DNA of 64,000 bases. Source: Bacteroidota bacterium. GTDB lineage: Bacteria; Bacteroidota; Ignavibacteria; Tepidaquicellales; Tepidaquicellaceae. The stretch spans positions 1 to 64,000 of the forward strand of contig JAFDZO010000029.1 of assembly GCA_018266845.1 (NCBI GenBank), written 5' to 3'. Below are positions 50,948 to 61,437 of this stretch, in pieces. Position numbers and translations under genes: made by a program. Positions within the stretch are counted from its first letter, which is position 1. Every line of letters begins with the position of its first letter. The notes beneath the pieces are model-generated. The model was not told the origin of the DNA, ran no database searches, and was given only the letters and a program-made list of their open reading frames with translations.

Positions 50948-52411
50948 CTAGCTCATCCAATTCGTTCTTGCTTCTGCGCTCCATTTAATAGAAGTCTTCT
51001 TCAACTGTGTCCAGAATTCTATCGAGCTTTTTCCTGTAATATCGCTTGTTCCGAATTTCGATTCGTTCCATCCGCCGAAAGAGAATGGCTCTCTTGGTAC
51101 GGGAACTCCAATATTCACACCAACCATACCGGCAGATGCTTTTTCCATAACGTACCTTGCGTAGCTTCCGTTTTGCGTGAAGACCGATGCTGCGTTTCCG
51201 TAGTTCGAGCTGTTTTCAATCGCAATAGCCTCATCAAGTGAATCGGTTCTCATAATTGCTATTACGGGTCCGAATACCTCTTCTTTTGCAATTGCCATTT
51301 CCGGTTTTACATAATCAATAACAGTCGGTCCTACATAAAATCCGCCTTCTTTGTTTTCTACAACTGCGTTTCTTCCGTCAACTAAAACTTTAGCGCCGAG
51401 TTTTTCAGCTTCGGTAATATATCTTTCAATTCTTTCTTTTGCTGCTTTAGAAATTACCGAGCCGAGATTTTTTCCCGGAACGATTTTCTTTGCTTCTTCA
51501 ACTAATTTTTCCACAATGTGGTCAATCGGTCCCACACCTACCATTGCAGAGGCAGCCATACATCTTTGCCCTGCGCAGCCTGACATAGAAGCAGCAACGT
51601 TTGATGCAGTCATATCTACGTTTGCATCAGGTAATACTATTAAGTGATTTTTTGCTCCGCCAAGCGCAACGCATCTTTTTAAGCTTGCAGTAGAGCGGAT
51701 ATAAACAACTTTTGCAATCGGAGTAGAGCCGACAAATGAAACAGCGCTTATTCCCGGATGATCGCAGATAGCTTCAACGATTTCTTTATCGCCGTTAACT
51801 ACGTTGAACACTCCGTCAGGAAGTCCTGCTTCTTTCAGCATTTCTGCTATGTAATTTGATGTAACAGGTACCTGTTCTGATGGTTTTAATATCATTGCGT
51901 TTCCAAGAGCGATTGCATTCGGAATTGTCCAGTGAGGAACCATATGCGGAAAATTGAAAGGAGCTATTGATGCAACGACTCCGAGAGGCTTATGGTCTAT
52001 TCTGCACTCAACGCCTTTACTGACTTCTAGAATTTCACCGCCAACTAATTGTGGAAGTGAGCATGCAAACTCGGTAAGCTCGATGCTTTTTTCAACTTCT
52101 GCTCTTGCTTCGTCTATTGTTTTTCCGTTTTCTAAATGTGTAATGTATGAAAGCTCATCGATATTTTTTTCCATCAGAGTTTTGTATCTGTAGAAAACCT
52201 GTACACGCTCTTTAATCGGAATTTCCGACCATAATTTATATGCTTTTTCGGCAGCTTCTACTGCTGCATCCAAGTCACTTTTTTTAGAAAGAAGAACTTT
52301 TGAAATAACTGTTCCGTCAATCGGAGAAAGAACGTCCATTCTTGCCTGTCCGTTTGCCGTGAATTGCCCGCCGATAAAATTCTTAACCTCGGGATATTTA
52401 ATCTTATCCAT
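50948..52411 (-). CDS. mmsA: CoA-acylating (methyl)malonate-semialdehyde dehydrogenase
   Basis: 487 residues, aldehyde dehydrogenase superfamily. Catalytic Cys284 in GCAGQRCMAAS; NAD-binding SFVGSTPIAKVVY; FNFPHMVPHWTIPNAIALGNAMILKPSEQVP; end FGTSDITGKSSIEFWTQLKKTSIKW. The GQRCMA pattern is typical of MMSDH, which converts malonate or methylmalonate semialdehyde to acetyl-CoA or propionyl-CoA. This completes uracil/thymine breakdown with the aminotransferase downstream. First gene of the leftward operon, facing the divergent promoter. Confidence 0.94.
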   Translation of the reverse strand: MDKIKYPEVKNFIGGQFTANGQARMDVLSPIDGTVISKVLLSKKSDLDAAVEAAEKAYKLWSEIPIKERVQVFYRYKTLMEKNIDELSYITHLENGKTIDEARAEVEKSIELTEFACSLPQLVGGEILEVSKGVECRIDHKPLGVVASIAPFNFPHMVPHWTIPNAIALGNAMILKPSEQVPVTSNYIAEMLKEAGLPDGVFNVVNGDKEIVEAICDHPGISAVSFVGSTPIAKVVYIRSTASLKRCVALGGAKNHLIVLPDANVDMTASNVAASMSGCAGQRCMAASAMVGVGPIDHIVEKLVEEAKKIVPGKNLGSVISKAAKERIERYITEAEKLGAKVLVDGRNAVVENKEGGFYVGPTVIDYVKPEMAIAKEEVFGPVIAIMRTDSLDEAIAIENSSNYGNAASVFTQNGSYARYVMEKASAGMVGVNIGVPVPREPFSFGGWNESKFGTSDITGKSSIEFWTQLKKTSIKWSAEARTNWMS

Positions 52412-52581
52412 TTTACTTAAAAATATTTAATTTTTGACTGAATATTGAGTATAGTGAAAATTTTCTTATAAAAAAATACTCTTTTGTGGAGTTTACACTC
52501 TGCGAAATAAGTGCAAAAAATAAGTCAATTATTATTTAAAAAATTTAAAAGTATATTTAATAACAACTATTTTTTCCACGT
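52412..52581. promoter_or_regulatory. Divergent promoter region, pyrimidine operon and giant flavoprotein
   Basis: 170 bp between two starts facing apart. AT-rich, with a small inverted repeat GAGT-TTAC-ACTC at 52489-52500 and GAGTAT/ATACTC at about 52447-52480. These are candidate operator sites for shared control, unproven. 'TATTGAGTATAGTG' echoes the arm unit of the four-helix cassette. Confidence 0.45.
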
Positions 52582-55500
52582 ATGAATGAAAATATTCTAA
52601 ATCCAAAATTCGGATATACCTATGCCGATTTATTCTTAAGCGAAAAATTAAGGGCGCTCGCTGATGATTTTTATAAATATTTTGAAAAAGAAAACCCTCA
52701 GAAATTTGAGGAATTTAAAAAATACCGTGATTCAAAAGGTGAGGGCTTCACCTACATTCAGGCATCTGAAGTGATAATGAATTCAAGCGTGTATGTCTCA
52801 TCTTTTTTAGGCGAATTATTCAATGTGCAGGAGCATTTGAAAAATTATGTAGATGAAGCGCAATACAATGAAGATATATTTTTATTTAAAAAAGAATTTG
52901 TCCAGAGAAAAGTTTTCCGCCGCTTTAAGCCGGAAGACCTTGAAAAAATAAACTGGCTTGAGCTTGATGCTTTTATAACCAGAATAAAAAAGTGTTTAGC
53001 AGACCAGATAGATTTTACCGTGGATGAGGAAAAATATACGGCGCGATTTGTAAACGAGCTTGCAGAGCTTGAAAAAAATTACAGATGGTTTTATGAAGGC
53101 GATAAATTCGCTCCCGAAAATTTTCAGATTCCTGAAAAATATACCGCCTGCGCAACAAAATTAATTTCAGAAGTACGTACTGACAGCGGACTTGGAGCAG
53201 ATAAAGATTATGACAATGTGAAGTTCCTGATGAATAAAGTAATGGAATGGGTTTATGCAAAACGTTTCTTTGATAAAGATGCAGCAAAATGGGTTTCGTA
53301 TTTTGAGCCGGAGAAGCTGGATTTTGATCATTTAGTTCATGTTGAAATTCCCGATGCAGCTTTCCCCCAAAAAATGGAAGGAGATGAAAACCATTTTATT
53401 CAGAGAAAAGGATTTGAGCTGCACGATCACAGAATGAGCGAAAGGCAGATTTTGAATCAGGTTGATTACTGTATGTATTGCCACGATAGGGAAAAAGATT
53501 CCTGCTCAAAAGGTTTACACGATAGATTCGGCGCTCTGAAGACTAACCCTCTGGGAATTGAGCTTACCGGATGCCCGCTTAACGAAAAAATTTCAGAGGC
53601 GCATTTATTAAGAAAAAGTGGTTTTCCTCTTGCTGCAATGGCTATTGTTGCAATTGATAATCCTATGTGCCCCGGTACAGGGCATAGAATTTGCAATGAT
53701 TGTATGAAGGGCTGCATTTACCAGAAACAGGAACCGGTGAACATTCCTCAAGTAGAGACTAATACACTTAGAGATACCATAAACCTTCCTTACGGCTTTG
53801 AGATTTATACATTACTTACAAGATGGAATCCCATTAATATAAAGCGTCCTTATGCGTTAGATTATAACGGCAAAAATGTTTTAGTTGTTGGTCAGGGTCC
53901 GGCGGGATATACGCTTGCTCATCATTTATTAAATGAAGGATACGGCATAGCAGCAATTGATGCGCTGAAAATTGAACCGATATTCGGTGAGTACACAGGA
54001 ATAAATCCCGCTACAAACGAAAGAACCGAACATAAGGCAGTAAAAGATTTTAATAAGGAAATTGTTCAGGAGCTTGATAAAAGAATTTTGCAGGGATTCG
54101 GCGGCGTAACCGAATACGGAATTACCGTGCGATGGGATAAAAATTTTCTTTCGATGATTTATATTAATCTTGCAAGAAGAAAAAATTACAGATTGTATGA
54201 CGGCGTGAGATTCGGCAGCTCGGTTACAGTTGACGAAGCATGGCAAATGGGCTTTGACCACATAGGTTTAGCCGCAGGAGCAGGACAACCGACTATTGTG
54301 AACATGAAAAATAATCTTGCAAAGGGGGTAAGAAAATCAACGGATTATCTTATGTCATTGCAGCTTTCAGGTGCAAGTAAAGATGACAGCCTTGCAAGTA
54401 CGATGATTCAACTTCCCGCAGTTATTATCGGCGGCGGGCTGACTGCAATTGATACAACCACTGAAACAGCAGCGTATTATCCCGTACAGGTGAAAAGAGT
54501 ATTGGATAGATATGAGAAAATTTCCTCGGAAAAGGGTGAAGAATTTTTCTGGAGTGCTTTCAATGAAGAAGATAAGGAAATAATAAAAACTTTCATTCAG
54601 CACGGTAAAGAAGCGAGAGGCGAAGAAGAACTTGCAAAGCTTGAGAATAGAAAAACGAATTACATTAATCTGATAAGAAAGTGGGGCGGAGTTTCGCTTG
54701 TATATCGCAAGAGAATGCAGGACTCTCCGGCGTACAGATTAAATCACGAAGAGATAAAAGAAGCGCTTGAACAGGGAGTATATTTTATTGAAAATTTATC
54801 GCCGACAGAAATTGCAAAAGATAAATTCGGCAGGGCAGAAAAAGTTATCTTTGAAAAGCAGACCGTTGAAACTACGGAAGACGGCAAAATAAAACATAGA
54901 AACAGCGGAGAGTTTATCGAGCTTCCTGCAAAGACAGTGCAGGTGGCAGCAGGAACTGCACCAAACTCTATGTATGAATACGAAAATCCGAATACGTTTT
55001 TACTCGATGATAAATGGCAGTATTTCAAGACTCATAAGTTAGTTAAAGATGAGTCGGGAAAGTTTTCGCTTGAAGAAGTGCCCGTAAAAGAAGACGGATT
55101 TTTTACCTCGTATAATAAAGAAGGAAAGTTTGTTTCGTTCTACGGCGACTGTCATCCGAAATATGTTGGCAGCGTAGTTAAGGCAATGGCATCTGCAAAG
55201 AAAGGTTCCAGACAGGTAATAGAGCTTTTAGAAAATGAAAGTTCAAAGTTTTCAAGTGCAGAAGAATTTTTTACGAAGACAAATGAAGCTTTTATTTCAA
55301 CAGTGCAATCACTGAAAAAATTAAATGAAAGAACTTTAGAACTTGTTGTAAAAAATAGAGCCGGAGCGGAGAAATTTAAACCGGGACAGTTCTTTAAATT
55401 ACAAAACTACGAAGTTCTTGCTGATAAAAAGAATGGAATAACAAAAACCATCGAAGGTGTTGCGTTAGCTCCAGCAAATGTAAATAAAGAGAACGGACTT

Positions 55501-56223
55501 ATTAGTTTTGTCGTAGTAAAAGAAGGTGTTTCGAGTTCTTTGATTGAAAACCTTAAAGAGGGAGAAAAAATATTTTTAATGGGACCGACCGGCACTCCTT
55601 CAAATATTCCCGAAGGAGAAAATGTTTTAATTGCAGGCGGCGGTTCGGGCAATGCCGTGCTTCTATCAATTGCAAAAGCATTGAAAGAAAAAAATAATAA
55701 TATTCTTTACTTTGCAGGATATAGAAGTAACGATGATGTGTTTGATAAAAATGTGATTGAGGAGGTAAGCGATGAAGTAGTATGGTGCTCGGAAGAGGGT
55801 GAAATAAATCCGGCTCGTAAACAGGATACATTTTTCAGAGGAAATATTATAGAAGGAATTAAAAATTATACTTCTTCTCATAAAGATTTAAAGAGCATAA
55901 GTAAAATTATCACTGCGGGAAATCCCTCAATGATGAAAGAAATTCGTGATGCAAGGAAAACTTTCTTGAAAGAATTTTTAAATGGTCATGATGCAGTTGC
56001 AAATATGAACAACCCAATGCAGTGCATGATGAAGGCAATATGCGGTCAGTGTTTGCAAAGAAATGTAAATCCCGAAACAGGAAAAGAGACAATGGTTTAT
56101 TCGTGCGAGTGCCAGGAACAAAAGCTTGATGAAATTGATTTTTTAAATCTGGAAGAGCGCCTTGGAATGAATGCTTCTATGGAAAAGCTAAACAGATTGT
56201 ATTATGAATGTTTTGTAAAATAA
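52582..56223 (+). CDS. Giant flavoprotein: GltD/NfnL-like plus PyrK/NfnS-like fusion
   Basis: 1213 residues, no signal peptide. Residues 1-285 are helical with no domain I know. Next is a GltD-like Fe-S part: Cys297, Cys300, Cys308 and Cys331 (GCPLN), then Cys363, Cys371, Cys374, Cys378 (MCPGTGHRICNDCMKGC). FAD motif VLVVGQGPAGYTLAHHL lies near 432 and a second Rossmann motif AVIIGGGLTAIDTTTETA near 613. From about 925: ferredoxin-reductase domain with FKPGQFFKLQN, LMGPTG and NVLIAGGGSGNAVLLS. It ends with a C-x5-C-x2-C...C set (QCMMKAICGQC, YSCEC, about 1145-1175) like PyrK/NfnS [2Fe-2S]. The order resembles NfnL joined to NfnS, so bifurcating electron transfer is possible. Large similar oxidoreductases exist; role unproven. 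Confidence 0.82.
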   Translation: MNENILNPKFGYTYADLFLSEKLRALADDFYKYFEKENPQKFEEFKKYRDSKGEGFTYIQASEVIMNSSVYVSSFLGELFNVQEHLKNYVDEAQYNEDIFLFKKEFVQRKVFRRFKPEDLEKINWLELDAFITRIKKCLADQIDFTVDEEKYTARFVNELAELEKNYRWFYEGDKFAPENFQIPEKYTACATKLISEVRTDSGLGADKDYDNVKFLMNKVMEWVYAKRFFDKDAAKWVSYFEPEKLDFDHLVHVEIPDAAFPQKMEGDENHFIQRKGFELHDHRMSERQILNQVDYCMYCHDREKDSCSKGLHDRFGALKTNPLGIELTGCPLNEKISEAHLLRKSGFPLAAMAIVAIDNPMCPGTGHRICNDCMKGCIYQKQEPVNIPQVETNTLRDTINLPYGFEIYTLLTRWNPINIKRPYALDYNGKNVLVVGQGPAGYTLAHHLLNEGYGIAAIDALKIEPIFGEYTGINPATNERTEHKAVKDFNKEIVQELDKRILQGFGGVTEYGITVRWDKNFLSMIYINLARRKNYRLYDGVRFGSSVTVDEAWQMGFDHIGLAAGAGQPTIVNMKNNLAKGVRKSTDYLMSLQLSGASKDDSLASTMIQLPAVIIGGGLTAIDTTTETAAYYPVQVKRVLDRYEKISSEKGEEFFWSAFNEEDKEIIKTFIQHGKEARGEEELAKLENRKTNYINLIRKWGGVSLVYRKRMQDSPAYRLNHEEIKEALEQGVYFIENLSPTEIAKDKFGRAEKVIFEKQTVETTEDGKIKHRNSGEFIELPAKTVQVAAGTAPNSMYEYENPNTFLLDDKWQYFKTHKLVKDESGKFSLEEVPVKEDGFFTSYNKEGKFVSFYGDCHPKYVGSVVKAMASAKKGSRQVIELLENESSKFSSAEEFFTKTNEAFISTVQSLKKLNERTLELVVKNRAGAEKFKPGQFFKLQNYEVLADKKNGITKTIEGVALAPANVNKENGLISFVVVKEGVSSSLIENLKEGEKIFLMGPTGTPSNIPEGENVLIAGGGSGNAVLLSIAKALKEKNNNILYFAGYRSNDDVFDKNVIEEVSDEVVWCSEEGEINPARKQDTFFRGNIIEGIKNYTSSHKDLKSISKIITAGNPSMMKEIRDARKTFLKEFLNGHDAVANMNNPMQCMMKAICGQCLQRNVNPETGKETMVYSCECQEQKLDEIDFLNLEERLGMNASMEKLNRLYYECFVK

Positions 56224-56309
56224 TATTTAGTTAACTTTAATGATAATTTCTTTTTTACTCCCCCTGACATACACTAACGGTATTTTACCGCTTATTCCTT
56301 ATTAAAACT

Positions 56310-59300
56310 ATGTCTAAAACTTCTGAAAATATTGAAGCTCTGGATACCAAATCCATTTTCAATACTGTGTTGGAGAATATCTCAACAGGTATTGCATATC
56401 TTGAACCTATACGTAATAGCAAAGGTACTATAATTGATTTTTTAGAAATAATGAAGAACGCTGCTGCGTTGAAACTTCTCAGCAGAAAAAGAGAAGAAGT
56501 GATAGGAAAAAGACTTTTAGAGGTTTTTCCCGGACACTTAGAGGACGGATTATTTGATTTATATGTAAAGGTTGCAGAGACGGGAGAGCCGTTTGAAACT
56601 GAGCATTATTACAATCATGATTTAGTTAAAGGATGGTTTAAAATAAAAGTAATTAGGGCAGGTGATGGAATAATAATTACGTTTGATAACGTTGATAAAT
56701 TTAAATCAGCCGTTGAAGCCGTAAAGAAAAGTGAAGACAAGTACAGAAACCTTGCTGAAAATCAGCCTATAGCCGTTACGCGTTTCAATTTTAATACAAA
56801 CAAGTACGAGTTTGTAAATAAAGAATTTGTCCGGCAAACAGGATACGAGATTGAAGATTTTGATAATCTTTCCCCTGAAAAGCTTCGTGAAATAATCTAC
56901 CCTGACGATATTGAAAAAGTAATGGCAGAATATAAAAAATGGAAGGAAGAGAATTTTAAATCCAGCTTAAGAGTAGATTACAGGATAATTAGCCGCGCAG
57001 GAGAGATAGTATGGTTAGATACTTTTCTGTATGCTGAGTACAATGACGAAGGAATTATTGAGTGCATAAATCAATTGTGCATTGATGTTACCGAAATAAG
57101 AAAAAAAGAAGAATTATTCCGAAGGAATCAGGAAAGATATAATTTAGTCATAACGGCAATTAAGGACGGCATTTGGGATTGGGATTTGGCAGCTGATGAT
57201 ATTTTTCTTTCAAAAGCTTTTCTTAGCATAATCGGCTATGATAAAGGTGAAATAAAAGATTTCAGAAAATTCTGGTTTGGTTCGGTTCACCCTGATGAGA
57301 AGGAAGCTCTGTATAAAAAATTACAGGATCATATAGAGGGAAAAACTGAAGTATTTCAGAATGTTCATAGGGTAAAACATAAAGAGGGGCATTGGATTTG
57401 GGTAGAAACCAAAGGAAAATGTTTTAGAAACAACAAAGGAGAGGCAGAAAGATTTCTTGGGACTCTCTCTGATATTACGGAACGGAAGAGATTTGAGGAA
57501 GAACTTATTAATGCAAGAAAAGAAGCTGAAACAGCTTTAAAAACGAAAGCAGAATTTTTAGCTACCATGAGCCATGAAATAAGAACTCCTATGAATGCCG
57601 TTATTGGAATGTCAGGGCTTCTTATGGAAACCGAACTCACGGAGGAGCAAAGAGAATTTGCAGATACTATCCGCCTAAGCGGCGACCACCTCCTCACAAT
57701 AATAAATGATATTCTTGACTTCTCAAAAATAGAATCCGAACGGCTAATCCTAGAGGAGCAGCCGTTTGAGTTGAGCACATGTGTAGAGGATGTTTATGAT
57801 TTGATGGGACCCCGCGCGCTGGCAAAACGTCTTGATTTATTGTATCAAATAGATTCACAAATCCCTCATATCATAGTAGGTGATGTTACCCGTCTTAGAC
57901 AAATTCTCGGCAATCTTGTTTCAAACGCAATTAAGTTTACTGACTTTGGGGAAGTTTTTACATCAGTAGAACTGCTTGAAAGAAATGAAGACGATTTAAC
58001 CCTGTCATTCTCCGTAAAGGATACGGGGATAGGAATTCACGAAGAGAAAAAGAGAAAAATATTTGAAGCATTTTCACAGGCAGATTCTTCTACAACAAGA
58101 AGATACGGCGGAACTGGCTTGGGGCTTGCAATCAGCAAGAAACTTGTTGAGATGATGCACGGGGAAATATGGGTTGAGAGTGATTTTGGAAGAGGTTCGA
58201 CTTTTCATTTCACTATAAAGGTTAAGGCTTCCAAACAGCAGATAACGAAGTTATATCAAAGCGGACACATACCTGAAATTAAAAACAAGCGTCTTCTTAT
58301 CGTAGATGATAACAAGACTAACAGAAATATATTAGTGCAGCAGGCAAAGTCATGGGGAATGGTAGCAGATGCCTATGAATCAGCTAATGAAGTGCTCGAA
58401 GCTTTAAAGACTGACAAAATATATGACCTTGCAATACTTGACATGCTTATGCCTGATATGGACGGACTTGAGCTTGGCAAGAAGATAAAAGAAATAAAAG
58501 AGCGTGAAAGTCTTCCGATGATAATGCTAACATCGGTAGGAAATTTAAGGGAATATAAAGAGCCTGCGGATAATATTTTTGCAGAGTATATTTCAAAGCC
58601 TATTAAAAAAAATGAGCTGTTCAATGTTCTTGTAAAAGTTTTAACAAATTCCGCAGTAAAGTTTGGGAAGGAACAGACGGAAAGCAAGCTTGATAAAAAA
58701 CTTGCAGAAAAGCTGCCGTTAAAAATTCTTGTTGCCGAAGATAATTTAATCAATCAGAAGCTTGCAGTAAGGCTGCTTCAGCAAATGGGTTACACTGCCG
58801 ATGTAGCGAGCAACGGGCTTGAGGTGCTCGAAGCTCTAAATCGTCAGCATTACGAGATTGTATTCATGGATATTCAGATGCCCGAAATGGACGGACTTGA
58901 AGCAACAAAACACATTCTAAAAAATAGAAAACTTGAGCTTCGCCCTAAAATAATCGCAATGACGGCAAACGTTATGCAGGGAGACAGGGAAATCTGCCTT
59001 GAAGCAGGAATGAATGATTACATTGGCAAACCGATTTTAATAGAAGAAGTGCAGCGAGCTCTAATCAAATGGGGAAAAGAAATCCGTGCAGAAAAAGAAA
59101 TGAGAAGAATGCGCTACAGCAAATCTTTCCTAGATATGGATGTGATAAGCGGGTTAAAAGAAATAGGAGATTCTTCATTCTTAAATGATATGGTAAAGCT
59201 TTATATTGACCAGTCATCTGAAATAATAAATAATCTTCGCGAATGCGCAGTCAAAAGCGATTTTGAAAAAGTTTATCTTGACACTCACAGCTTGAAAGGT

Positions 59301-59459
59301 TCAAGCTTAAATCTTGGCGCGAAAGAAATTGCAGAGCTTTGCAGACAGATAGAAACAAAGATAAAAGAAAACGACACACCCGGCTTGATGTATCTTGTAA
59401 AAGAGCTTGAGAAAACTTTTGAAAGCACCAAAGAAGAATTACTTACAATAAATAATTAA
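56310..59459 (+). CDS. Hybrid sensor histidine kinase (PAS x3, HisKA, HATPase, REC x2, HPt)
   Basis: 1049 residues, no membrane segment. PAS domains at about 14-140, 150-265 and 270-397 (the last two PAS_3-like, with PAC tails). His[20 protein letters not shown] (phospho-His422); HATPase_c with N-box [26 protein letters not shown]. Two receivers: [17 protein letters not shown] (about 650-770) and [18 protein letters not shown] (about 805-925). HPt with [14 protein letters not shown] (about 945-1040). A BarA/ArcB-like phosphorelay all in one protein; the final partner regulator is not in the window. PAS signal unknown. radA begins within about 10 nt of its stop. Confidence 0.95.
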   Translation: MSKTSENIEALDTKSIFNTVLENISTGIAYLEPIRNSKGTIIDFLEIMKNAAALKLLSRKREEVIGKRLLEVFPGHLEDGLFDLYVKVAETGEPFETEHYYNHDLVKGWFKIKVIRAGDGIIITFDNVDKFKSAVEAVKKSEDKYRNLAENQPIAVTRFNFNTNKYEFVNKEFVRQTGYEIEDFDNLSPEKLREIIYPDDIEKVMAEYKKWKEENFKSSLRVDYRIISRAGEIVWLDTFLYAEYNDEGIIECINQLCIDVTEIRKKEELFRRNQERYNLVITAIKDGIWDWDLAADDIFLSKAFLSIIGYDKGEIKDFRKFWFGSVHPDEKEALYKKLQDHIEGKTEVFQNVHRVKHKEGHWIWVETKGKCFRNNKGEAERFLGTLSDITERKRFEEELINARKEAETALKTKAEFLATMSHEIRTPMNAVIGMSGLLMETELTEEQREFADTIRLSGDHLLTIINDILDFSKIESERLILEEQPFELSTCVEDVYDLMGPRALAKRLDLLYQIDSQIPHIIVGDVTRLRQILGNLVSNAIKFTDFGEVFTSVELLERNEDDLTLSFSVKDTGIGIHEEKKRKIFEAFSQADSSTTRRYGGTGLGLAISKKLVEMMHGEIWVESDFGRGSTFHFTIKVKASKQQITKLYQSGHIPEIKNKRLLIVDDNKTNRNILVQQAKSWGMVADAYESANEVLEALKTDKIYDLAILDMLMPDMDGLELGKKIKEIKERESLPMIMLTSVGNLREYKEPADNIFAEYISKPIKKNELFNVLVKVLTNSAVKFGKEQTESKLDKKLAEKLPLKILVAEDNLINQKLAVRLLQQMGYTADVASNGLEVLEALNRQHYEIVFMDIQMPEMDGLEATKHILKNRKLELRPKIIAMTANVMQGDREICLEAGMNDYIGKPILIEEVQRALIKWGKEIRAEKEMRRMRYSKSFLDMDVISGLKEIGDSSFLNDMVKLYIDQSSEIINNLRECAVKSDFEKVYLDTHSLKGSSLNLGAKEIAELCRQIETKIKENDTPGLMYLVKELEKTFESTKEELLTINN

Positions 59460-59469
59460 TACAAACCCC

Positions 59470-60831
59470 CTGTCAAAACTTAAAAGCAAATACGTATGCC
59501 AGAACTGCGGACACTCAACTCCGCGATGGAGCGGCAAGTGTCCGGAGTGCAGCTTATGGAATACTCTTGTCGAGGAAATTGTAGATATAAAAAGCGAAAA
59601 AATTTCCCGTAAGAATGAACTCAAAAGCCAGAGCGCAAATATAAAAATTCTCAGCGAAGTTGAAAGTTCGGCTGAAGACAGAATAAGAACCGGAATTTTA
59701 GAGTTAGACAGAGTTCTGGGCGGCGGAATTGTAAGCGGCTCGGTAATTTTAATAGGCGGCGACCCCGGTATAGGAAAGTCAACTCTTATGCTTCAGATAG
59801 CCGATAAAATAAAAGACAGAAAAATTTTATACGTCAGCGGTGAAGAATCTGCTTTGCAAATAAAGATGCGAAGCGACCGCTTAAATTATCACCTCGAAAA
59901 TTTTTATATTCTATCCGAAACAAATCTTGATATAATTCAGGCAGTAATTGATAGCGAAGAACCGGAATTAATTGTGATAGATTCAATCCAAACTGTTCAC
60001 CGCAACGACATAGAAAGCGCTCCCGGCACTGTTTCGCAATTGCGCGAATCAACTGCACTGCTGATTAATATTGCAAAAACGAAAAACATCCCTATATTTG
60101 TAGTCGGGCATATTACCAAAGACGGCATGATTGCCGGACCGAAAATTCTTGAGCACATGGTTGATGTTGTCCTTCAATTTGAAGGTGAGCGTACTCATGC
60201 TTACAGAATTTTGCGCGGAATAAAAAACCGTTTCGGCTCTACAAATGAAATTGGAATTTTTGAAATGAGCGAGACAGGTCTGAACGAAGTAAAAAACCCC
60301 AGTGAAGTTTTTTTATCGCAGAGAAATTACGGCGCTTCCGGTTGCAGTATTTCATCAGCAATAGAAGGAACACGCCCGATTTTAATAGAAGTTCAGGCGT
60401 TGGTTTCTGCGACCAGCTATGGCATTCCGCAGAGAACATCAATGGGATTTGATTATAAGCGGCTTAATATTCTGCTTGCCGTTCTTGAAAAGAAACTCGG
60501 CTTTCATCTGAATAAAGCCGATGTATTTCTGAATATTGCAGGCGGCGTAAAAATAGATGAGACGGCAATTGATTTAGCAGTTGCGATGAGTATATGCTCG
60601 AGCTATAAAGATATTCCGATTGATTCGGAAACTGTTATACTTGGGGAAATCGGTTTATCGGGAGAGGTGAGAACAATTTCCTATCTTGAGAAAAGAGTTA
60701 ATGAAGCTGTAAAGCTTGGCTTTAAGAGAATACTTGTTCCGAAAAGCAATCTGAAGGGTTATGAGAAAAATAAAAACTTTGAGATAATAGGAATTGAAAA
60801 AATAAAAGATGCCCTGGATAAACTCTTCTAA
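59470..60831 (+). CDS. radA: DNA repair protein RadA, non-ATG start
   Basis: 453 residues from CTG at 59470. Zinc finger YVCQNCGHSTPRWSGKCPECS, Walker A GGDPGIGKST, RadA motif KNRFGSTNEIG, and a Lon-like C-terminal domain. Promotes branch migration in recombination. The frame is open back to 59452, but there is no ATG, GTG or TTG before the zinc finger; the first ATG (59788) would delete the zinc finger and Walker A. CTG at 59470 gives (M)SKLKSKYVCQNCG, matching normal RadA starts; ATT (59455) is the other option. A non-standard start or an A-to-C base change are both possible. Confidence 0.95.
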   Translation: MSKLKSKYVCQNCGHSTPRWSGKCPECSLWNTLVEEIVDIKSEKISRKNELKSQSANIKILSEVESSAEDRIRTGILELDRVLGGGIVSGSVILIGGDPGIGKSTLMLQIADKIKDRKILYVSGEESALQIKMRSDRLNYHLENFYILSETNLDIIQAVIDSEEPELIVIDSIQTVHRNDIESAPGTVSQLRESTALLINIAKTKNIPIFVVGHITKDGMIAGPKILEHMVDVVLQFEGERTHAYRILRGIKNRFGSTNEIGIFEMSETGLNEVKNPSEVFLSQRNYGASGCSISSAIEGTRPILIEVQALVSATSYGIPQRTSMGFDYKRLNILLAVLEKKLGFHLNKADVFLNIAGGVKIDETAIDLAVAMSICSSYKDIPIDSETVILGEIGLSGEVRTISYLEKRVNEAVKLGFKRILVPKSNLKGYEKNKNFEIIGIEKIKDALDKLF

Positions 60832-60852
60832 TTTTAAAAAATTGAAAACTAC

Positions 60853-61425
60853 ATGAATCATATAAAAGAAAATTTTATCGAGGCGCAGAGCGTTCTTGAA
60901 AAATTTGTCTCAGACAATTCAAACTTTGAAAAGATAAAACAGGCAGGCGATATTATGGTTGAATCGCTCAGCCGCGGAGGAAAAATAATTTCCTGCGGAA
61001 ACGGCGGTTCGATGTGTGATGCGATGCACTTTGCTGAAGAGCTGACAGGAAGATTCCGAGATGAAAGAAAAGCAATCGGCGCTGTTTCGGTTTCCGACCC
61101 TTCGCATATCTCCTGTGTCAGCAATGATTACGGTTATGAAAAAATCTTTTCAAGATACGTTGAAGGTGTAGGAAGAAGTGAAGACGTTCTTCTTGCAATA
61201 AGCACAAGCGGAAATTCGAAAAATATTCTGAGTGCAATAGATGCTGCGAAAGAAAAAGGTATGAAAGTTGTGGGGCTTACAGGAAAAGACGGCGGCAAGA
61301 TGGCAAAAGTGTGCGATATTGAAATTCGCTCGCCACAATCTAAGTATTCCGATAGAGTTCAGGAAATTCATATTAAAGTAATCCATTCATTAATAGATTA
61401 CATAGAACGAAATTTAAAAAATTAA
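60853..61425 (+). CDS. gmhA: Phosphoheptose isomerase
   Basis: 190 residues, one SIS domain. [53 protein letters not shown] and GKDGGKMA match E. coli GmhA closely, with the E/H active-site residues in HFAEEL and QEIHIKVIH. The second position of GNGGSxCDAM is Met instead of His. Makes D-glycero-D-manno-heptose 7-phosphate from sedoheptulose 7-phosphate. Follows radA by 21 nt. The GmhB-like gene is at 1096. Confidence 0.96.
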   Translation: MNHIKENFIEAQSVLEKFVSDNSNFEKIKQAGDIMVESLSRGGKIISCGNGGSMCDAMHFAEELTGRFRDERKAIGAVSVSDPSHISCVSNDYGYEKIFSRYVEGVGRSEDVLLAISTSGNSKNILSAIDAAKEKGMKVVGLTGKDGGKMAKVCDIEIRSPQSKYSDRVQEIHIKVIHSLIDYIERNLKN

Positions 61426-61437
61426 CACTCCCCTAAT

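Noticed and set aside
59788-60831. RadA starting at the first ATG (347 residues)
   Set aside because: Would remove the zinc finger and Walker A, both present in frame just upstream.
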